Positions 33,249 through 45,554 of a DNA stretch of 64,000 nucleotides are shown in pieces (positions within the stretch are counted from its first letter, which is position 1; every line of letters starts with the position of its first letter). The notes below the pieces were generated by a model. It did no database searches, was not told the origin of the DNA, and saw only the letters and a list, made by a program, of their open reading frames with translations. The stretch covers positions 1,386,257 through 1,450,256 of the forward strand of contig SCFE01000105.1 in the NCBI GenBank assembly GCA_004352715.1, given 5' to 3'. The position numbers and the translations under genes are program-made. This DNA comes from Hofstenia miamia (taxonomy: Eukaryota > Xenacoelomorpha > Acoela).

Positions 33249-34744
33249 ATTTTGAAGAAACTGAACAAAAATGTATTGAATGCAAAATTAGTGTATTAAT
33301 CAATATGCGGGCGGTACAAACGGCTTATCTTTTTAGTTTTCACAAAATATTGATAGCATATATTAATAATTTTGGATTTTAATATAAATTTAATTCAAAT
33401 AAAATCTTAAGAGAATGCTTACTTCTGCCAGAGAAGTGGTTATTTTTCATTTGCGCCGATTGTCTGTCTGTTTCATTTCTACATAAGTTCATTATGCATT
33501 TATTTACTTCCTCAAAGTGTTCGAAATTTTAATGGTGTTTGTGCAATGAAATATTATTAAATACTTTTACAGAAATAAAGGTCATTTGAGTTCCTGAATA
33601 TCAGTAACTTCTTAGGTGAAATCGCAATGTTTTTTGAAAATGAATGAATTGACGGATTTCTCCCCTATTCTTTTTTCTTTTTAGAAATTCCTTGAATGAT
33701 TTTTGGTATAAAACCTATTTTGAAACCTACAATCTACTCACAGACCATACATAAGAGGGATGCGCCACGCATATATTGCCCAACCCATCTGTTGATATGA
33801 AAAATTCACTTGAGAAATTTTGTAGTTTTCAGATGGAGATAAATCTAAGGGATAATTCCAATTTAGTCATTTCCATTAACTGTTAAAAGCATTTATTTAC
33901 AAAATGTCATAGATGTGTCGTAATAATTATCATCAGTGGAATAACATCATTTCGTAAGTAATCGTCGCACTTTATTTGAATTCCAGTGCAAAAAACAAAG
34001 AATTATAAGTAGTGCGGTTCGTCCCAATATACTTTAACCTGATTAACCGGACCGAAATGCTTCCTAACTTTATCAGTTTGTAGCCGGTATATATGCATAT
34101 ATACACAGTAGGGTTATCACTTAAAAATGTTTTGTTTGCCTGACATAAGAATGGGTGAAGAATGGCATGAAAACATTAAAAATCGCTATAACAGCGGATA
34201 TTTGCTAAAAAAAGAAAATAGGCCTATTTGTTGTGTTTTTAGACTTGTTAAAACTTTCTGAAAAATATATTTATATATGCAAGTGGGGTATATCTCATAT
34301 ACTTTCTGATAAAATATGCATACAAATACATATAAGACCCTATAAGCTACTGCAATAAGTGTGCGTCACTTTCAAATCTATTTGAGATTACGTTTTCTCA
34401 ATAGGCCTATACCGGTTTTTAATAAGAACACAGTATTCATCAAACGTTCAGTTTATTTTTCACAATGTATTTTTTCAAATGAATTGTAAATTTAGATAAA
34501 CGTCTTTTTTTTTAATTGTTATATAGCTCCTTCATCAGCTTTACTGCTCTTTCACATATTATGTTTGTAGGGGAACGTCAATCGTCAAATCATCGTTACT
34601 ACAATGAGTGTGTAGAAACTTTATGGCTTTGGGACACTAAAAAACAAAAACTGTAATTGCTAATCAGCATATGTAAAATGTCAAGTGACTTATTAATTTG
34701 CATTCAAATTTCTAATTCCACAAGTTAGCTAATCGTAGATAGCC
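33249..34744. other. Unassigned AT-rich DNA
   Basis: Around 34015-34075 the minus strand carries CGGTCCGGTTAATCAGGTTA. This resembles CCGGTCCGATTAATTTGGTC at 4327, so the two may be ends of one small element family. Nothing else recognised. Confidence 0.4.
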
Positions 34745-35951
34745 GCATCATATTTTTGTCAGTCAAACCAGGCCCCCTCCCATTCATATACTATGAAATT
34801 AATTGCTGGTTTTGTAGATTTTGTGCAGAACGTTGAATCCAGAGTATGCTTGAGGATAAAATCGAATACGTGATGTTGACATCCCATGTATTGTGACTTC
34901 TTCTCTTTTCCTTGTTTTTCAATTTCCTTCTGTATATTGATAATCGCACCATTCAAACTCCCAGTATTCACTGCTTTAGTATTGGAGATAATCATCAAAA
35001 TACTTTTCCAAGCATGATATTCATCTAAAAGGAATTTCAAAGATGAAGAAATATCTTCTGATCTTCTGATTTTGCATCTCACAACCTCTAAGTATAATTT
35101 TCTCAGAGCATTTTATAAGCAGACGGCCTGGTACTCTACTTTCTTCAATCACTTACCCTAAAAATATAAGCAGTAGGTTTCGGTAGGAATTATTTTCTTT
35201 ATTTCTTGCTTCATTTGTCCAATCGCTTTATTACTGAAGTCCACACACTACTTTGAGCTGGAGTATGAAATTCAAATCCAGTTTCATTGAGATCTTTGCA
35301 AAATTTTGAAGCTTTATTCGTGGAGAGAGATTGCTTAATGGTTTGTGTCAATTACTGAAAGTACTTGTACCGTCATCGTCGGATATCGAATTTTCTGAGG
35401 CATTTTCTATTTCTAATGAGTATGAATTTTTAGTTATTGGATCACTCATAATAGACAAAAATTCATCATTATGTCAGGAATCGGTTTGCCAATTTTTTCT
35501 TGGTCACTTTGATGGATGAATTGTGCTCAATGAAGCAATTTTCTCAGTCGAATAATCAACCTCACAATCAGTTGCTATATCATAGAATGCTTTGTCTTCA
35601 TTGTAAAACCAGAATCTGTTTCGCTTTATTATGTAAAAAACTGTATTCAATTTAGCCAAAAATGTCTTCTTCAGATGCTTTATGTGATTATTGTATTCTT
35701 GTAGCAGCTTTTCATCCTTAGAAGTTATCACTTGTATACTTATATAAGGGAAATTGAACTTTTGCCACAAGTCTATGAACTCATTTGTTATCAGCTTCAC
35801 TCTCTCTGAGCGCAATTCGTAGTCATCAGCAAGAAATACAAATTTACCAAAAATGTCTTCGTTTTTTCGCATTTTCATAAAATCTTTCATATTGGAGATC
35901 ATGGGCAGCTTTCTTCCTATTTTCTTTGATTTTCGCAGGTTTTGCTGTCAT
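34745..35951 (-). pseudogene. Degenerate hAT-like (CQHH-type) transposase gene
   Basis: Two open pieces and the degenerate stretch between them form one ancestral protein on the minus strand. N-terminal part (35504-35951): MTAKPAKIKENRKKA, then DDYELRSERVKLITNEFIDL and STIHPSK. Middle, frameshifted: LSTNKASKFCKDLNETGFEF. C-terminal part (34759-35082): MIISNTKAVNTGSLNGAIIN, then YMGCQHHVFDFILKHTLDS. The 'TxxVNTGxxNG' and 'CQHHVxDxxLxHxxD' blocks recur in a transposase-like protein family common in invertebrate genomes, probably related to hAT. I know the pattern but not a formal family name. Multiple stops make this a pseudogene. Confidence 0.62.
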
Positions 35952-36880
35952 CGTTGAGATGTATTTGCAACTGCCACTGCCGATTTCTTAGATATGAAAG
36001 TACAAGCCAGTACACGGCCTCTCACGTCGATCTAACTGCGATTAATAACTTACACTAAGACACAACCATCATCTCTATGTTTCGAAATGACTTGATGAAT
36101 AATATAAAGATTCTGATAGACATATATTAGCCCATTGCTTACTGGAAACGGGTTCTGTGATATCAGATTATCTTGAAAATTTGACAATTTTCATTGATTA
36201 TGGCAGCCTGGTTATTTTCAATAGGCCTACTCGAAAGGCTATATTGAAACACTACAGTAATTTGTTGGCCATTATGTGCAAACCATGTTGCTAAGGGCTT
36301 ACATAGACACCCATTGTCATAATATTTGCATATATTTATGAAATTATTGACTTATAAGTTTAATGGAAGATAGTAGGCTAAACATGATTTCACTACACAA
36401 AGGGACAAAATTCAAAATATCACAATACTTTGGTGTGGAACGTTTTTTTGGATTCCACCAGAATAGTTTCTATTTTTATGATTTCTACCAAAATTTTCAC
36501 CAATCACTGGTACAAGCTAAGTGCATTTCTCAAAAAAATATTTTAGTGATAACCCTAATGTACAAACTTGTTCAATGTTATATCATCGATACTATCTTTT
36601 TCTGATTTACCTATTTTTCAAATTTGAGGAATTTTACGGCAGATTTCACGTCTCATAATATCCTCCATTGCCTATATTCAACTTGAATTTGAAATATGCT
36701 ATGCAGCATTCTCATAGTGAGGAATATATAAAGTTCGCATCTTGCTCGATAGTAGTAATTAATAGAATATATACATTCCATTTTATAATAAAGACTATCG
36801 AATTGATTACATTTGTACTAAGATACGATGTCTCCGATATATACTAAATATATATATATATATATATCGTCACTGGGGAT
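35952..36880. other. Unassigned AT-rich DNA with a TA run
   Basis: A TA run is at 36846-36867. The 80-codon frame at 36363-36605 is Phe/Tyr/Gln-rich and is not supported as a gene. Confidence 0.45.
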
Positions 36881-36883
36881 TTG

Positions 36884-37133
36884 TATCACTCTAAGTAATT
36901 TCTTAATAAAAAAATTCAAATGCGTGAGATATTGGCGACTCTATTTGTGAATTGACTCTGTATAATGTTGTTGAGAGCATCTTAAATATTTGAAAATATT
37001 AACTTTTTTTCAATAAAATTTCTGATTCAAATTTTTTAATATTTAGTTAATTAGCCCATGGTAGCAACAATTGGACAGAAATATTTTTCTGTCCAGTACA
37101 ACTAATCCCCGAAGACGCAACACACTCCAAATA
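36884..37133. repeat. Dispersed repeat, copy 2
   Basis: Partner of 32690-32910. It is slightly longer and contains the GCAACAATTGGACAGAAATA variant. No termini or coding potential were defined. Confidence 0.8.
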
Positions 37134-37330
37134 ATACGTCGGGAGGCGTTTATTTGCATACGCTTGCAATATTCAATTCAATGAACATTAGTGGTTTTTC
37201 TACAGAAAACAAAATTGCTGCTTTCATGAATCTTAGACCACCTTATAGCTTAAAAATTAGGTATGGGAAGAATTTGAAAGTTTTTTATCAGGATACAGGA
37301 GCATATTTTTGCATAGATGTACCAATATCC

Positions 37331-37688
37331 CAGAGATGGAATTGGGGCGGGTCAACCCATGAGGCAGGGTGAGGCATGGTGTAATTTTTTTCTAAAGTTG
37401 GTATCCATGAGGCAAAAGTGGGGCAAAGACGCTTTTTAGTTAGAAAGATTGAAGTAAGAGATTGCCAATTTTCGAGATTGTAAATGTATTTTTTACATCA
37501 AATTTCTCTGCTTAAAAAAAATTTAATTTATTTGTAAATTTAGTTGCTTTTCAAAAAATTGATTACCATGCATTTTTAGTTCTTGATGAAATTTGATTCA
37601 ATGATATCAGCAAGATCAATTTCATCTGATTTGTAGTCAATAAACTTCGCAATTACATTGGAAGGAGTACAATTTTCCTTGGATAAAA
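37331..37688. mobile_element. Non-autonomous hAT family member, copy 4 (truncated)
   Basis: It starts CAGAGATGGAATTGGGGCGG and aligns with the first half of the family. Similarity is lost around 37688, so the right terminus is missing. It is the most diverged of the four copies. Confidence 0.7.
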
Positions 37689-37689
37689 A

Positions 37690-38770
37690 CCGGGAAAAGA
37701 TTATTCTAGAAGGGGCTAAGAGGCAGATCAATGCTAGCGTTTATCACCAGATAATATCGAAACATCTTTGATTATAACACGATGTATTTTGTAATAGGTG
37801 ACATTCACAATAAATTAATAATATTAATGGCATGATAGATTGATTTACGAGAATTTGTGTAACTGTTTTGATAAATTGACACATAAAATTCAATGTAAAT
37901 ATATCCTATCGACATTCTGTCTCTTATACACATCATTTAAAGTAACAAGAACTTGTGCAAACTAGGTGTTACCAGTACTCTGTATATAACTAGGCTCTAC
38001 TGAAATCTTACTGACCTCAAACAGCTTCGGAATTTCTTAAAGTTTTTTTAAAAATTCGAAATTTTCAAATACTTCAACCAAATCAATACGTTTTAGTACA
38101 AATTATGTTCAAGCATATTCACCAATAGATGTGTGAATGGTTCATTATTTTCAAACTTCCTAAGCGCTTGAAGAACATTCCTTGTGAACATGTCGAAAAA
38201 TTGTTTTCATTTTAAAAGGACACCAGATTGTTTAAGTTTATATTATATTTCTTTAAAAATATTTCAAATACACATAGTTCTGAAAAAACACACAATAGAG
38301 AATGTCTCACACTCATTTACGTTTTAAAATTCTGATTTGTTGCAAGCCTTTTGGGCACCATGAACTCTGTCTTTACGCAGTGGGTTGGGGTTAACGTTAA
38401 GGTTACGTAGTCTAGCTGTGAAAAGAATATTTAAAGTTAGCTGATAACCACATAGAGCTTAGAAATTATGATAATATCCTGGTAGTTGATACAGATTTAG
38501 TATTTAATGAAGACAGTTCTTTCAAACTCAAATTTTTAATTCTTTTGTGCTAAGTAACTTCAATTATTGTTGCTTTTTATTCCAAAACCTCACATCAAAC
38601 AATCGGTCATCATTGCAAAAATTTTCAATTGGGAATTAAGAACTCTTAACTATGTTGATAAGTAAAAGTCAATGAGTAATAAAATAAAAGTTCTTGCACC
38701 AATGTATTTAAGCGATTAAATTTTGTGAGAATTTTGTACAATTTTTTGAGGAATCCTCCGATTAATCAAA
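37690..38770. other. Unassigned AT-rich DNA
   Basis: No gene or element recognised. Confidence 0.45.
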
Positions 38771-38773
38771 TGG

Positions 38774-39069
38774 ACCCGGATTTGACCACGCCTGATTTTT
38801 TTCTATAGGGAGTTCTAAGAACGCAGTTTATGCTAAAAAGCCCAGAACAATTGATCAACTAAAACAAAGTATTCAGCACGAATGGAACCAAATTTCAGAG
38901 GAAACTTGCCAGAAAGTATGTCGCAATGTTGTCAAAAGATGTAGTGATTGTATTGAAGTTCAAGGTAAACATTTTGATCATTTGTAAATACTAAATATAC
39001 CTATTAAATTTGTTGTTTCTGATGTACAATTTTTATTTAAATTTGCGGTTCGGTTACTTTTAGAACACC

Positions 39070-39072
<3 letters not shown>
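38774..39072 (+). mobile_element. 3' end of a mariner/IS630-like transposon
   Basis: Coding remnant: PDLTTPDFFL with a stop at the following Trp position, then after a shift KNAVYAKKPRTIDQLKQSI and SEETCQKVCRNVVKRCSDCI, ending KHFDHL at TAA. This is the C-terminus of a DDD/E transposase of the PDLTxPDFFLWG type. It is followed by a terminal repeat ending GAACACCCTG and TA. The left half of the element is absent. Confidence 0.75.

Positions 39073-39107
<35 letters not shown>
39073..39107. repeat. (TA)n microsatellite at a mariner end
   Basis: TA run beginning at the target TA of the mariner-like element. Confidence 0.9.
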
Positions 39108-39111
<4 letters not shown>

Positions 39112-39429
39112 CCATATGAGTTGGAAACTCTTAAGTTAAGCAATATGTCTAAAATTTATAAACTTTAAAGCGAGTACTCAAACATCATCGTATTTATTTT
39201 ATGTTGAGGATAATGAAATCTTGTTACACTTTATTCAAAAAATAAAGGCATTTCACATTTAATATGGATAATCAGATAATATTGCCAAGACGCATTCCAT
39301 ACTAAAATTGAAAAATTATATGAAAAACTATATAAGCAAAAAATTTTTATAGTCTTTATATTTTCTAAAGTATTTGTTTTTTACTTAATAAAAATTTTCT
39401 TGTTATTATCCTCTTTTTCCTGGTACATT

Positions 39430-39800
39430 TGCGTGATTTTAAGCTCCCGAAACGCACCACTTTCCATGAGGTTTGGGGGCCTTCCTTAAAACTCTAACAA
39501 TTCATAACACTTCTGCCTAATGTACTACTTTCTTTTGTCAGTAAATTATCCTAGCGCCTCCTGGCATATCTTGTTTTCTGCTCCTAGTGCTTTACTACAA
39601 TTGCGACAATTTCAACATTCTTCAACTTCCAAGATCACTATGATTTTTCTACCATGCCCTTTATAACTGTCAATCATATCTTTCTTCTAAAAGTATACAT
39701 TTTTGTCATCTACTATTTCCTACCTGATTACTTCAATCGCGGGCTTGTATGTTTGCAAAGATCCAATACTTTCTTAATAGTTTGGGTTAAAATGAACTTA
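39430..39800 (-). mobile_element. Ancient R4/Dong-like LINE remnant, copy 3
   Basis: A highly decayed but collinear match to the 3' half of the copies at 24.8 and 45.6 kb. Shared landmarks in order are AGCTC...GAA near 39436, CTGCTCCTAGTG (39579-39590), TTCTTCAACTTCCA, TTATAACTGTCAATCATAT (matching CTATGTCTATCACTG) and ATACTTTCTTA. No frame survives. It shows that the lineage has been active here over a long time. Confidence 0.5.
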
Positions 39801-41394
39801 ATTACCCTAAAAAGCAGTTATTCTTGCGTTTCCAGACTAGATCCTTCAGCTTTAGTCAGAAAAACTTTTTTCCGGTTGCTATTTCTTATCAATTACTTAA
39901 TAGGTAATAGCATGCTATTTCTTAAACGGTTGAATTAAGTACTCAAATTTCATGAAAAGTGCGTTAACTGACCGAGCCCACAATGTGCAAAATATAGCAG
40001 CACAAAACTGAAAATTTTGTTTATCATGAAGATTTGCAGACTAGCTTTGGATAAACTTCCTTTATCCCCAGATAGAACTTAGTTTTTTTTAAATATATCT
40101 TCACTTTAAAATCTTTCTATATGGTTATGACTAATTGAAATTATATAGCACAAATTTTGAATAATGTTGAAAAAATTGAAATCATTTACAGATGATTACG
40201 GAATTCATTAGCACAGAAATAAAGAAAATTTCAAGTCATTGACCAGCGTCTAACATTGAAAATACATGCACACCACAAGGATGACGACAGTTTTCTTAGT
40301 GTAAATGATGTGTACTACTAAAATTTCATTCATGTAAACATTCCTTTTCACTGTTATCAAAATTTTGCAACATGATTTGTCATCAGAATTGGCAGAATTA
40401 GTTTTTCACAATATGCCCTAGTGTGTGGTTTTAGTTATTTATATATAGTTCAATACTAGGTTTTATTTTATCTGTTGAATTGTTTTCTAATGATATACTT
40501 CAATTTGATTGTGAATTTCGGCCGAAATACCCTTTTCAGGAATTGAATAATGCTATAATACCATTCAGGATTTGTGGTACATGTGCACACCAAACCGTCA
40601 CAACAATAAACTTTCTCAAGAGTTGAGATAATGCAATTTGAATTTAATTATTTAGAAGCCTACATTGTTCAACTGAAAGTTCTAGATTTTCATTACTGTA
40701 GCAGCAATACCTTCACAGAAATATTTAAGTAAATTTTGCCTTTGGCGCAATTGCACACCAAACCGTCATTAATGGTTAAATAGATTTTGAATTTCATCAA
40801 ATATTGGAAATGATTATAATAATTGTATATAAATCAAACTTGGAATTTTCACGCATCAAGATTTTGAAGTGTGGAATCTAGTTTAAAGAGCACTTCAGTT
40901 CTAATAAACGGGCGGATGATTCGAAAGAAAGTGCCTGTCCTTCTAATTAGATTTCATTATATTGATGACAAACTGCTTAATCAAATTTAAAGCAGAGTTT
41001 CGTTATCAAAACATATTCCTTTGCAGTGTTTACCTTTAGCGGTGTTGGTTGAATGGAAATGCTATTTAACTAAACATTGTTTAGCTAGGTATTAAAGATT
41101 AAAAGCTAAAAATATTTTCACAAGTTTCACTGTTAAAATATAACGAACCATTATCGTACGATAATGAACTCTATTTTTAGTTTGTTTTCATCAATTTTTA
41201 GAATTTTCACATGTAAAACAATTTTTTGTTGTTGCTAATAATCAATGACGGTTGAAAACTTAAATTTACTATTGATTTTCATTCTTATCTATTTTTACTC
41301 CCAAAGCGTTCAGTATATAGTTTTCCAAGTAAAACTGCGTTTACCATAGCAAAATTTTTAGCAATTCTTGTTAGAAAAATATTTTGCTGCATTT
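39801..41394. other. Unassigned DNA
   Basis: CACACCAAACCGTCA occurs twice, near 40588 and 40747, and TTTGGCG occurs beside the second. Nothing else recognised. Confidence 0.4.
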
Positions 41395-41476
41395 TTAAGA
41401 ATTTGTACAAATTCGAGTTTTCCATGCAATTGCTAAATGTATGTTTCCATTTTTATCTTCCAGCAACAACACAAAG
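41395..41476 (-). CDS. Candidate terminal exon, unknown product
   Basis: On the minus strand a long pyrimidine tract (TTTTTTTCTTCACCCCCCCT) and TTGATAG acceptor precede an open frame FVLLLEDKNGNIHLAIAWKT with RICTNS before TAA. The tract is unusually strong for this window. No canonical AATAAA was seen just downstream, which weakens the call. Confidence 0.3.
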
Positions 41477-43250
41477 CTATCAATATTAGGGGGGGTGAAG
41501 AAAAAAACATTCATGCATTTTCGATGCTCATGTAACTCGGACGCGTAAAAGTAAATAAATTTCAAAATCGTTTTTTCTGTCAAAAACATGTGGCGAAATT
41601 TGCATAGAGCTGAAAAACGCAAATTCTGCAATTATTTATTATGTTTCTAAAGTAAAAAATTATAAAATATGTTGTTAGGTCAAAGTTTCAATTTCGTTAT
41701 AATCTACTATTTATATCGTAAATTTCTATATTTTTTGTGAAAATAAAAAAAGATTACACTCAAGACAAACTTACCATTCGTGAAGTAAGTTGTTCACAGC
41801 TCCGCTTAATTTTATTATTACATCAAAATATGGTCAAAACTTCCTAGGTATTTTGAAATTTTGTGATCAAAAATCTAAATTTTTTGTCAAAAATGTAATC
41901 GGCCAAGTAATAGCAAGCAATGAAACATCTTCAAATTCTAATGGCGTTATAACATAGGCCTACATGTAGATTCATTGAGGGACACAAAAAGCACCCTATG
42001 CAACATAGAAGACATCTTGGATTTCTTGTTCCTCTTTTCCATGCGATACCAACACAAGAAAAACCAAAATCGTTAATTGAATAATAATAAAAATAATTTT
42101 TGTTAGGGTAATTAAACGAATTCTAGTTTTGCTGAAAATGAAATATTCTAATATTATAAAACTGACATTATCCTCTTTTGCTTTCAATTATAACGTGAAG
42201 TGATTGTCAAATCAGATAGCAATATTTGCTGTGAATTACAACATAATGTTGAGAAGTATTTTATTTGAATGTCGAATACTCTCTGTGCGTTTTCTTCCTA
42301 AATGATCAAACCTCTTAAGGAATATGTCAACTAAAGCTTGTCTTGAGAACAAAATTTGAAAAATATTTTCAAGATGCTAGATTAATTGCCCCAATCAATT
42401 CCATTAAAATACTATATCCCATTGAAAATAGAAGCTATTTTAAAAGCCAAGAGCTTCTCTTTATTTAAATGTCACACGTTGCCGGCTAATTGTCTTCAAA
42501 AATGATCAAATCTCATAACGACGGTTTCAAATGTTTCTCTAACTCCTACAAATATGCATTCTTTGCCTTACCACAAAATTTTGGGTACGAAATTGAAATG
42601 AAAAAAATCAATAAAATGCTTGCAACTGTTATGAAGAATTGTATCCAAGTATGTTAAAAATATTGAAAGGCTTTTACATTGGCATATTTATGGGGTAGCG
42701 CCAACTCATGCAATGATGAAGATATGTGCCAAAGCATGTGCTTATTTCTGAATTGCAAGCAAACAAGATTTTTTTTCATTGAGAAATCCGACTTTTGGAA
42801 AAATATTCACATTATTTCCATGTCTAGTGTTCAGATAATGAGGCGGTTTTAAAGCATGCTTGCATTTCAATAGCATATTATCACAATCACTAGTCACTCA
42901 ACCAACACATATGTCAGTTAGCCCCTAATAAAAATAGCTAGCATATTCAATTTCATTTTTGTTGCGTATTGAATAATGAATTACAAAGAAATTTTGTAAT
43001 GTATTTTCAATTTGTTTGACGTTCATTTTATTAATAAAAACCACTGAAATGGACAAAGTTAAAATTGGCATCTTGCTCTATTGGAGAACAGGCGAATAAC
43101 ATTTTGAAATCTTTATTTAGTCTTTATCGGAAAACCGAGCAAAATATATCGGGACCTTTGACTTACGAAACTCACCTTTTCTAGAAAATATGATATTTTT
43201 GGTTAAAATCAATTAGTATAAAAAAGGTAAATAGTAGATAACTTACTAAA
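41477..43250. other. Mostly unassigned DNA with dispersed repeat copy 2
   Basis: 42620-42815 is the partner of 5225-5445. The minus frame 41996-42187 has a hydrophobic stretch (IIFIIIQLTILVFLVLV) that could be one membrane segment, but its codon composition looks AT-driven. Confidence 0.4.
42620..42815. repeat. Dispersed repeat, copy 2 (partner at 5.3 kb)
   Basis: Shares TATGGGGTAG, GATGAAGAT, TGAATTGCA and CATTGAGAAATCC in the same order with the earlier copy. Confidence 0.5.
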
Positions 43251-43255
43251 ACATT

Positions 43256-43466
43256 GAACCGCATATTGGGTCTAAGAGACCCACTGGAATTGACATTTAA
43301 TAGTCAGTCCAAATTCTTATTGTATATTGATATGGTAGATTTGAACTGTAGTCTGCCAATACAACTAAGGATTACTAAACATCAGTTAAACAACAGAATG
43401 ATGAAAAATATATTGCATTCAACCTATTTCGCATGTGCTAATAAGAAGGAAGACTATTCAATAACA
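43256..43466 (+). CDS. Candidate exon, unknown product
   Basis: An open frame of about 70 codons reads RDPLELTFNSQSKFLLYIDM, then DLNCSLPIQLRITKHQL and STYFACANKKEDYSIT, ending at a GTATGT donor at 43467. The product is balanced and cysteine-containing, unlike chance ORFs here. A convincing acceptor is missing (the best is CTAAGAG near 43275), so exon limits are open. Not recognised. Confidence 0.28.
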
Positions 43467-43509
43467 GTATGTATCACATTTAGAATTAATGCAGATATTG
43501 AGTGGTGAT

Positions 43510-45090
43510 GTCAGGAAACAAGATCTCACATACTGAGTAAAATATTAATATATGTTTCAGCAGAACAATTTTCTATTTTTCGTGTCTATAAGGACCCTAT
43601 ATGCGATAAGTATAAATTTGGGAACCTTTTTTATTTTAACAAAACATTATTTTTAAATCCGTTTTCTCCTAAATATTTTCGACACTAACCTCAAATTTTC
43701 CATCAAAACTACATGTAATATCTATTTAGACTGTCGGTTTCTTGTGTGTTTCAGAATAATATTTAAATTTTTTATAAAAATTTACAATATATTTTTACAA
43801 TAGTTTATCATATAAAGGCATGCTATGTACATTCTCCAAGCACATTCATCAAAGGCATAAAGAATGTCCTTACTTATTTCCTAGTTTTGTTGATTAGTTA
43901 TTATAGAAAGATCACCATTAACTTTTTGGCTTTGTGTTATATTAATCTTTTTAAAGTTTAGGCAAAGAAAATCAATCCATTCTAAAATTTATTCTCAAAA
44001 GTACTTTATGTGCGAATATTTACATTTTGGATAACATAAATCAAAGAAATTTTTTAACTATTTATTTCAATTTAAACAGATTTTTACCTTTGGCGAAAAT
44101 ATGGTCTCTGCAACCCGGCCTCCAAAAGCGTTCATTATATTCTTGTTTAGTTACAAAAACTAATTAGAAAATAGAAATTCGAAAGTATGGCATACTCTGT
44201 AGTCCTATATGCTTGAAAATGTTAACTCTCATTTCAGGCTCCTTCAAACGGCTTCTTACATAACATAATAAATGATGAAATTTATTTGTTTTCTCCAAAT
44301 AAACGGAAACGAAAGACGTGGCTGGAGTCAACGCCTGAGTTATTTTGACGGAAGTTTCATTCACTTAGTAGAAGAATCAGCACCGAATTGACAAGTGAAT
44401 AACACTCGTAATTTAAAATTGGTTAGTCATGTACGTAAATCGTCATTCTCCATTTAAATTGAAATGAGAGAATATTGTCTCTTTGAAGGAACTAAGCCAT
44501 CTATAAATAATCATGCTATTCTGAGTATTCATACAACATTATCGTTTTAGAACGATTGCTAATACTCAAGTCTAAGTTCTAAAATGGTTCCATTTACTTC
44601 AAAAGTTTAACACAATCTAGCATGCTTATCGAACTGTACATTCTTTTAGGCAGTTCCCAAATGAAACATTATACATGCTTTGAATCTTAGGAGTTCTTTA
44701 GGAACAACTTAAAATCCATCGAACAGTGTAGTGAAATGCTTTTAGTTAATCGTAAGATTGAAATCATTAAGAGTATCTTTAGAAGATATTTTCCAAGTGC
44801 ATGTATAAATAGACCCATTTCCAATCTAAACAATTAAAATGCCCGCCTATGAATAAGAAACTCACACTGCGATTTAGAAACTAGCACTCAAAATTTTGTA
44901 ACGACAGATTTTTTAGTAGATGTACTATGTAATTAATGGATCACTCAAATTTTTTAGAAAAAACACCTAATAAAAGGTTAGCAATCATTGATTGTTAGGA
45001 TGAATTTTATATTTAGTTTATCTAATACAATTCATGAATCGTGATGAGGAGGAAGTAATCCAAGAGAAAATAATCATATGTTTGAACAGG
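43510..45090. other. Unassigned DNA
   Basis: No gene or element recognised on either strand. Confidence 0.45.
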
Positions 45091-45094
45091 GCAG

Positions 45095-45178
45095 AGGACT
45101 TTGACAAATCCTATAGATACAGTCATGTTTTTGAAGTCAAATTGCATTGAAGGAAAGGAGTTTGCACAGTTTTATAGT
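45095..45178 (+). CDS. Candidate 84-bp exon, unknown product
   Basis: GAACAGGGCAG, then 28 open codons reading RTLTNPIDTVMFLKSNCIEG and KEFAQFYS, then a perfect GTAAGTATT donor. It is phase 0 to phase 0. The pyrimidine tract is poor, so the acceptor is uncertain. Confidence 0.2.
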
Positions 45179-45478
45179 GTAAGTATTATCAGGGAAATTT
45201 GTCAATCATTTCAACAAATTTGAATGAACTGTAGAAAGCTGTAGTGCATGAATTCTAAATTATTTCTGATTAAGCAATGATGGGATATAGAATTTTAAAA
45301 CGTAGGATCTCATCAATTACGAGGGATTAGCTACAACTAACATTAATATGTTTTATGGTTCCTTTTACCCTTAAATTTAAAGAACACGATAATTGTTCAG
45401 AATTGAGTTCTTACTCAATGTGTATCCATAATTTAAATTGCGCTTTAGATTGCTTTTTAGATTGCGGCAAAAGCATTT

Positions 45479-45480
45479 TA

Positions 45481-45554
<74 letters not shown>
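45479..45554. repeat. (TTA)n microsatellite, 3' tail/target of the Dong-like element
   Basis: About 25 TTA units (TAA on the element's strand) directly follow the element's short 3' untranslated region. Confidence 0.92.
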
